Origin: Pseudomonas fluorescens
Lineage (GTDB): Bacteria; Pseudomonadota; Gammaproteobacteria; Pseudomonadales; Pseudomonadaceae
Reading direction: 5' to 3'
DNA: 64,000 nucleotides
Assembly: GCF_902497745.1 (NCBI RefSeq)
Contig: NZ_CABVHJ010000013.1
Span: 466-64,465, forward strand
Shown here: positions 60,648-64,000 of the stretch, piece by piece
Layout of the letters: every line of letters starts with the position of its first letter
How positions within the stretch are numbered: position 1 is the stretch's first letter
Notes under the pieces: generated by a model
Database searches by the model: none
The model's input: only the letters and a program-made list of their open reading frames with translations
What the model was told of the DNA's origin: nothing
Made by a program: the position numbers and the translations under genes

Positions 60648-60911
60648 TCAGATCCCCATGCTGCCCAGCGCGTTGACGATGTTGCGCAAGGTGCCAGCTA
60701 TGGTTGGATGGTCAACTTCAAAGCGTTCAACGGCGAGGTTCACGCCGTCGGCAATGTTCGAATCGTTGGTCTTGGTTTCGAGTTCAAGTTCCAGTTCAAT
60801 CTGCGCCATCAGCGCATGCAAATCCTCACGCTCGGCTTCCGACAGCGGCGGATTCTGCTCCAGCTGCTCGCGCAGGGTATCGAGCTGTTTTTGCAGTTCT
60901 TGGGCGGGCAT
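60648..60911 (-). CDS. DUF4404 family small protein
   Basis: 87 residues. Helical: LQKQLDTLREQLEQNPPLSE followed by DLHALMAQIELELELE, a likely coiled coil, then the family's C-terminal HPTIAGTLRNIVNALGSMGI. Function unknown; usually next to queF in pseudomonads (from memory). Confidence 0.88.
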   Translation of the reverse strand: MPAQELQKQLDTLREQLEQNPPLSEAEREDLHALMAQIELELELETKTNDSNIADGVNLAVERFEVDHPTIAGTLRNIVNALGSMGI

Positions 60912-61019
60912 GGTGTTTTCCTTTTATCAATAGGCACTGGCATTGACCGCAACCGCGCGCCAAAGGTCTATGGCTGACCTTTAGATTAATCCACTCCCGG
61001 CAAACCTGCATGATCCCGA

Positions 61020-61640
61020 TCAGGGCTTTTCGCCTTTGAGCCGGCGCAGGCTGATGTCCGCCAGGCAGGTGTCGAGTTCGCCCAGATGATCGATCACCGA
61101 ATGCACGCCCAGCCCGAATAACTGCACGGTCGCCTTGCCACGCAACTGTTCGCGTTCTTTCTGGCTCAAGGCTTGCCATTCGCCCGGTGCCAGGCCGCAC
61201 AGCGAGCCGCAGGAGGCGAGGCCGATGGTCCACAGCCCGGCGTTCAGGCCGGCCTGCAACAGGCGCGGCTCACCGCTGACCAGTACGCAGCCGTCCAGAC
61301 TGGCGACGTTCAAGTCCATCAAGGCTTGCCAGCAGGCATTCGGCGCAGGCCATGGATTGATTGTTGCCGAATGTTGCGCAGGTTTGATTGACGCCGGCAG
61401 TGAGGCCGACAACGATTGGGCGAGGGCAGGGGGCAGTTCATCCAGCCACGCGCAAGGAATCTGCTGGCGCTGCAAACTGTGCAGACTTTCTAGCGCGCCC
61501 GGCGTGGCCTCGGCATATTCGGGCCGGGCGATGGTATTTAGACGAGCGCGAGCACCGAAATCCACCAGACAGCCGCTGAGTCCAAACAGTACGGCGGTCA
61601 GGCTGGACGCGGCGACGGGCAAGGTTTCGGCGTGTGTCAT
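61020..61640 (-). CDS. Phosphonatase-like HAD-superfamily protein lacking catalytic aspartates
   Basis: 206 residues, AGGGA eight bases before the ATG. It aligns by eye with phosphonoacetaldehyde-hydrolase-like HAD proteins: VLFGLSGCLVDFG stands where the family has a DxxGTxxD nucleophile motif, and VLVSGEPRLLQAGLNAGLWT stands where V(D)DT..EG.NAGMWTVG binds magnesium. Both acidic positions are replaced (Gly at the nucleophile, SG for DD). GLAPGEWQALSQKEREQLR is the usual phosphonatase tail. Probably a non-hydrolysing relative; role unknown. Confidence 0.82.
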   Translation of the reverse strand: MTHAETLPVAASSLTAVLFGLSGCLVDFGARARLNTIARPEYAEATPGALESLHSLQRQQIPCAWLDELPPALAQSLSASLPASIKPAQHSATINPWPAPNACWQALMDLNVASLDGCVLVSGEPRLLQAGLNAGLWTIGLASCGSLCGLAPGEWQALSQKEREQLRGKATVQLFGLGVHSVIDHLGELDTCLADISLRRLKGEKP

Positions 61641-61838
61641 GGCAGCGTCCCTGAAATAGCGATAAGGCTAGTCATTCCAGGTGACAGTTGCGTGACGACT
61701 ATGTGAAACACGGCGTGGGAGGCGTCCTACAACTTTGCACAATTGGCCGACTGCCCAAACCGGCTTTTGCGCTTATACTAGCGGCCTTAATGCCCGGGCC
61801 CCGATGCCCGCGACAGTACATATCCAAGGAGTTTTTCT

Positions 61839-62528
61839 ATGCGCTGGAGCTATCCGCTCGCTCAGCTAAGTGTATGTGCCGGCCTGTTGCTGGCGCCGTT
61901 CGCCACTCAGGCGGCAACGGAAGAAGACCCTTGGGAAAGCGTCAACCGCCCGATTTTCCAGTTCAATGACTTCGTTGACACTTACGCGCTGAAGCCATTG
62001 GCCCAGGGCTATGAGTTTGTAACGCCGCAGTTCCTCGAAGACGGCATCCACAACATGTTCCGCAACGTCGGTGACGTCACCAACCTTGCCAACAACATCC
62101 TGCAAGCCAAACCGGCTGCTGCGGGCGTCGACACCGCTCGCCTGATCTTCAACACCACGTTCGGTCTGCTGGGTTTCTTCGATGTCGGCACCAAGATGGG
62201 CCTGAACCGTAGCGACGAAGACTTCGGTCAGACCCTCGGTTACTGGGGCGTGGGTAGCGGTCCGTACGTGATGCTGCCGCTGATGGGGCCGAGCACGTTA
62301 CGCGATGCGCCTTCCAAGTACGTCGACAGCTACACCGGTATGTACCGCTACATCGACCACGTACCTACGCGTAACTCGATCTTCGGTCTGAACATCGTCG
62401 ACACCCGTGCCAGCCTGCTGTCGAGCGAAAAGCTGATCAGCGGCGACAAGTACACCTTCATCCGCAATGCTTACTTGCAGAACCGCGAGTTCAAAGTGAA
62501 GGATGGCCAGGTCGAAGACGATTTTTAA
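61839..62528 (+). CDS. mlaA: MlaA/VacJ, outer-membrane phospholipid retrograde transport
   Basis: 229 residues, AAGGAG seven bases before the ATG. MlaA removes mislocalised phospholipids from the outer leaflet and hands them to MlaC. Family motifs: EDPWESVNRPIFQFNDFVD, FRNVGDVTNLANNILQ, RLIFNTTFGLLGFFDVGTKM, DFGQTLGYWGVGSGPYVMLP. The N-terminus (MRWSYPLAQLSVCAGLLLAP, cut after TQA) has no lipobox, unlike the E. coli lipoprotein, so it should be a soluble or otherwise anchored form. Confidence 0.94.
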   Translation: MRWSYPLAQLSVCAGLLLAPFATQAATEEDPWESVNRPIFQFNDFVDTYALKPLAQGYEFVTPQFLEDGIHNMFRNVGDVTNLANNILQAKPAAAGVDTARLIFNTTFGLLGFFDVGTKMGLNRSDEDFGQTLGYWGVGSGPYVMLPLMGPSTLRDAPSKYVDSYTGMYRYIDHVPTRNSIFGLNIVDTRASLLSSEKLISGDKYTFIRNAYLQNREFKVKDGQVEDDF

Positions 62529-62545
62529 TCTCGACCGGTAAAAAG

Positions 62546-62573
62546 AAAGGCGACCTCCAGGGTCGCCTTTTTT
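62546..62573 (+). terminator. Intrinsic terminator after mlaA
   Basis: AAAGGCGACC (62546-62555), TCCAG loop, GGTCGCCTTT (62561-62570), TTT; also near the stop of the convergent PilZ gene. Confidence 0.88.
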
Positions 62574-62581
62574 GTGTGTAG

Positions 62582-62881
62582 CTATTTCATCTTCAGAATG
62601 GTCAGACCGAGCTTCTGGCCGCCGCCATCTTGAGGCTTGATCCAGACCACTTCGGTCTCGGCTTCAAGCCCGCTGAGCGCCGCGTGTTCGGAGTCGATGC
62701 GCACGCTCAAACGGTCGCCGACCGCGAACTGGCGCGGCGCTGCGACCTGCATGCCGCTGCTGGAGAGGTCGATGCACACCCCTGAAACCTCATCCCCTTC
62801 ATGAATCAACACGACATCGGCATCGACCCGCATGCGGATGAAATCGCGCTTTTCGCTGTAGTCCCGACTGGTTTGACTCAT
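62582..62881 (-). CDS. Minimal PilZ-domain protein
   Basis: 99 residues from MSQTSRDYSEKRDFIRMRVD, with AAGGA eight bases upstream (the frame extends to 62956 but without support). KRDFIRM is the RxxxR-type motif and CIDLSSSGMQV the D/NxSxxG motif, so c-di-GMP binding is plausible, although the arginine spacing in EKRDFIRMR should be checked. Single-domain adaptor, partner unknown. Convergent with mlaA and divergent from the RssB-like gene. Confidence 0.88.
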   Translation of the reverse strand: MSQTSRDYSEKRDFIRMRVDADVVLIHEGDEVSGVCIDLSSSGMQVAAPRQFAVGDRLSVRIDSEHAALSGLEAETEVVWIKPQDGGGQKLGLTILKMK

Positions 62882-63156
62882 AGGTTCGTCCTTCCATTGG
62901 GTTACGGTTTGAGCTGTTCTTATAACTCTCGGTGATTTGACAAGTAAAGTCGTCAAGCGACCATCGGCGCATGCTTGAAACGCTCTGCGGATGGGAGTAC
63001 CGTCTGCGCCTTAGAAGGGCACCTCTGATGTAACCGCGTTTGCAGCCAATGCTCGAAAGCGGTGCAGCAGAGAGGCTAGAAAGCGAATCCAGTAGTTTGC
63101 GCAGGGCCCGATGCCCCGCCAACTACGCCAACCTAATTCTGGCGCCGTTTGCCCAC

Positions 63157-64000
63157 ATGCCAAAAACCAGTGCCACGCTGCTGATAATCGATGATGACGA
63201 AGTAGTGCGCGCGAGCCTCGCGGCCTATTTGGAAGACAGTGGTTTCAGCGTCCTGCAGGCCAGCAACGGCCAGCAGGGTCTTCAGGTATTCGAGCAAGAC
63301 ACGCCCGACCTGGTCATCTGCGATCTGCGCATGCCGCAGATGGGCGGTCTTGAACTGATACGTCAGGTCACTGAGCGGTCACCGCAAACGCCGGTGATCG
63401 TGGTGTCGGGTGCCGGCGTGATGAACGATGCGGTCGAGGCCCTGCGTCTGGGCGCGGCGGATTACCTGATCAAGCCTCTCGAAGATCTGGCTGTGCTCGA
63501 GCACTCTGTGCGCCGGGCCCTGGATCGTGCGCGTCTGCTGCTGGAAAACCAGCGCTACCGCGAGAAGCTGGAAAAGGCCAACCGCGAGCTTGAGGCCAGC
63601 CTGAACCTGCTCCAGGAAGACCAGAACGCCGGTCGCCAGGTGCAGATGAACATGCTGCCGGAAAGCCCGTGGAGCATCGACGAGTTCAGGTTCGCCCACC
63701 AGATCATCCCGTCGTTGTACCTGTCGGGTGATTTTGTCGACTATTTCCGTGTCGACGAGCGCCGGGTCGCGTTTTACCTGGCGGATGTCTCCGGGCATGG
63801 TGCCTCTTCAGCCTTCGTCACCGTGCTGTTGAAGTTCATGACTACGCGCTTGCTGTTCGAATCCAAGCGCAACGGCACATTGCCGGAATTCAAGCCTTCG
63901 GAAGTCCTTGGTCATATCAACCGGGGGCTGATCAGTTGTAAGCTGGGTAAACACGTCACAATGGTCGGTGGAGTCATCGACGAGGAGACCGGTTTGTTGA
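63157..64000 (+). CDS. rssB: RssB-like response regulator with PP2C/SpoIIE-type phosphatase domain, cut by window end
   Basis: 281 codons before the window ends. MPKTSATLLIIDDDEVVRAS starts a receiver domain with Asp56 (LVICDLRMPQMGG) and Lys in YLIKPLEDLAVL; a coiled coil follows (LENQRYREKLEKANRELEAS), then the start of a PP2C-like domain (SGDFVDYFRV, FYLADVSGHGASSAFVTVLL). This is the pseudomonad RssB layout, linked to RpoS turnover or anti-sigma-factor-antagonist control. The ATG has no strong ribosome site, so the start is moderately sure. Confidence 0.88.
   Translation, partial: MPKTSATLLIIDDDEVVRASLAAYLEDSGFSVLQASNGQQGLQVFEQDTPDLVICDLRMPQMGGLELIRQVTERSPQTPVIVVSGAGVMNDAVEALRLGAADYLIKPLEDLAVLEHSVRRALDRARLLLENQRYREKLEKANRELEASLNLLQEDQNAGRQVQMNMLPESPWSIDEFRFAHQIIPSLYLSGDFVDYFRVDERRVAFYLADVSGHGASSAFVTVLLKFMTTRLLFESKRNGTLPEFKPSEVLGHINRGLISCKLGKHVTMVGGVIDEETGLL

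Overview
The window looks like a chromosomal segment of a Pseudomonas from the fluorescens lineage. Three things point there. Protein sequences and gene order closely follow the P. aeruginosa blocks slt-uup-usp-fadBA-topA-sulA-lexA-psrA-nagZ-csiV-mfd-gap, apbE-sthA-glpQ-PilZ-lolCDE and queF-DUF4404-HAD-mlaA-PilZ-rssB (recalled from memory, not searched). Base composition is GC-rich. Intergenic gaps are full of two palindromic repeat families typical of this lineage, a TGTGGGAGCGAGC..GCTCGCGAA REP and a TGTAGGAGCTGCCG..GCTGCGATC element. I saw no rRNA, tRNA, CRISPR array, prophage or insertion sequence.

Layout. 1-7.7 kb: the 3' part of a PBP2 gene standing without rodA, then a mosaic of small accessory genes: a lipoprotein, a DUF2975/XRE pair, a nitroreductase, an LprI-like protein, an ADP-ribosylglycohydrolase, an SRPBCC protein and a deleted aminoglycoside kinase. 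7.7-15 kb: acnA divergent from rlmM, then tusA, a MATE exporter and pdxB. 15-23.8 kb: an MsbA-like ABC exporter, a self-inhibited-type Fic protein, slt, uup and a universal stress protein. 24-34 kb: fadBA (beta-oxidation), topA, the SOS operon lexA-sulA with two LexA boxes, and the fatty-acid-responsive regulator psrA with two overlapping operators on its own promoter. 34-48 kb: nagZ, a thioinosine phosphorylase, two facing SWIM/SNF2 helicase paralogues (the second at the end of mfd-csiV) and a long GAPDH. 48-56.7 kb: an MFS transporter, apbE, sthA, a glycerophosphodiesterase, a PilZ protein and the lolCDE lipoprotein-release operon. 56.8-64 kb: a CopRS-type copper two-component system divergent from a periplasmic cupredoxin with a CopR box between them, queF, a HAD pseudoenzyme, mlaA, a second PilZ protein and the start of an RssB-like response regulator/phosphatase.

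Functional threads: envelope upkeep (PBP2, Slt, NagZ, LolCDE, MlaA, CsiV), fatty-acid degradation with its regulator (FadBA, PsrA), DNA repair and topology (LexA, SulA, Mfd, TopA, SNF2 proteins), redox balance (SthA, GAPDH, ApbE) and copper response.

The most interesting unexplained signals are: a 37-codon reading frame whose stop overlaps the nagZ start and which contains a three-tier hairpin with a T-tract; a minus-strand terminator with an upstream hairpin in the large gap before fadB (possible small RNA); a terminator-ended intergenic RNA candidate next to acnA; a terminator-like hairpin inside lolCDE; a precise in-frame loss of the catalytic core of an APH(6)-like kinase; and a HAD protein lacking both key aspartate positions. 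I did not find a clearly new multi-gene system.
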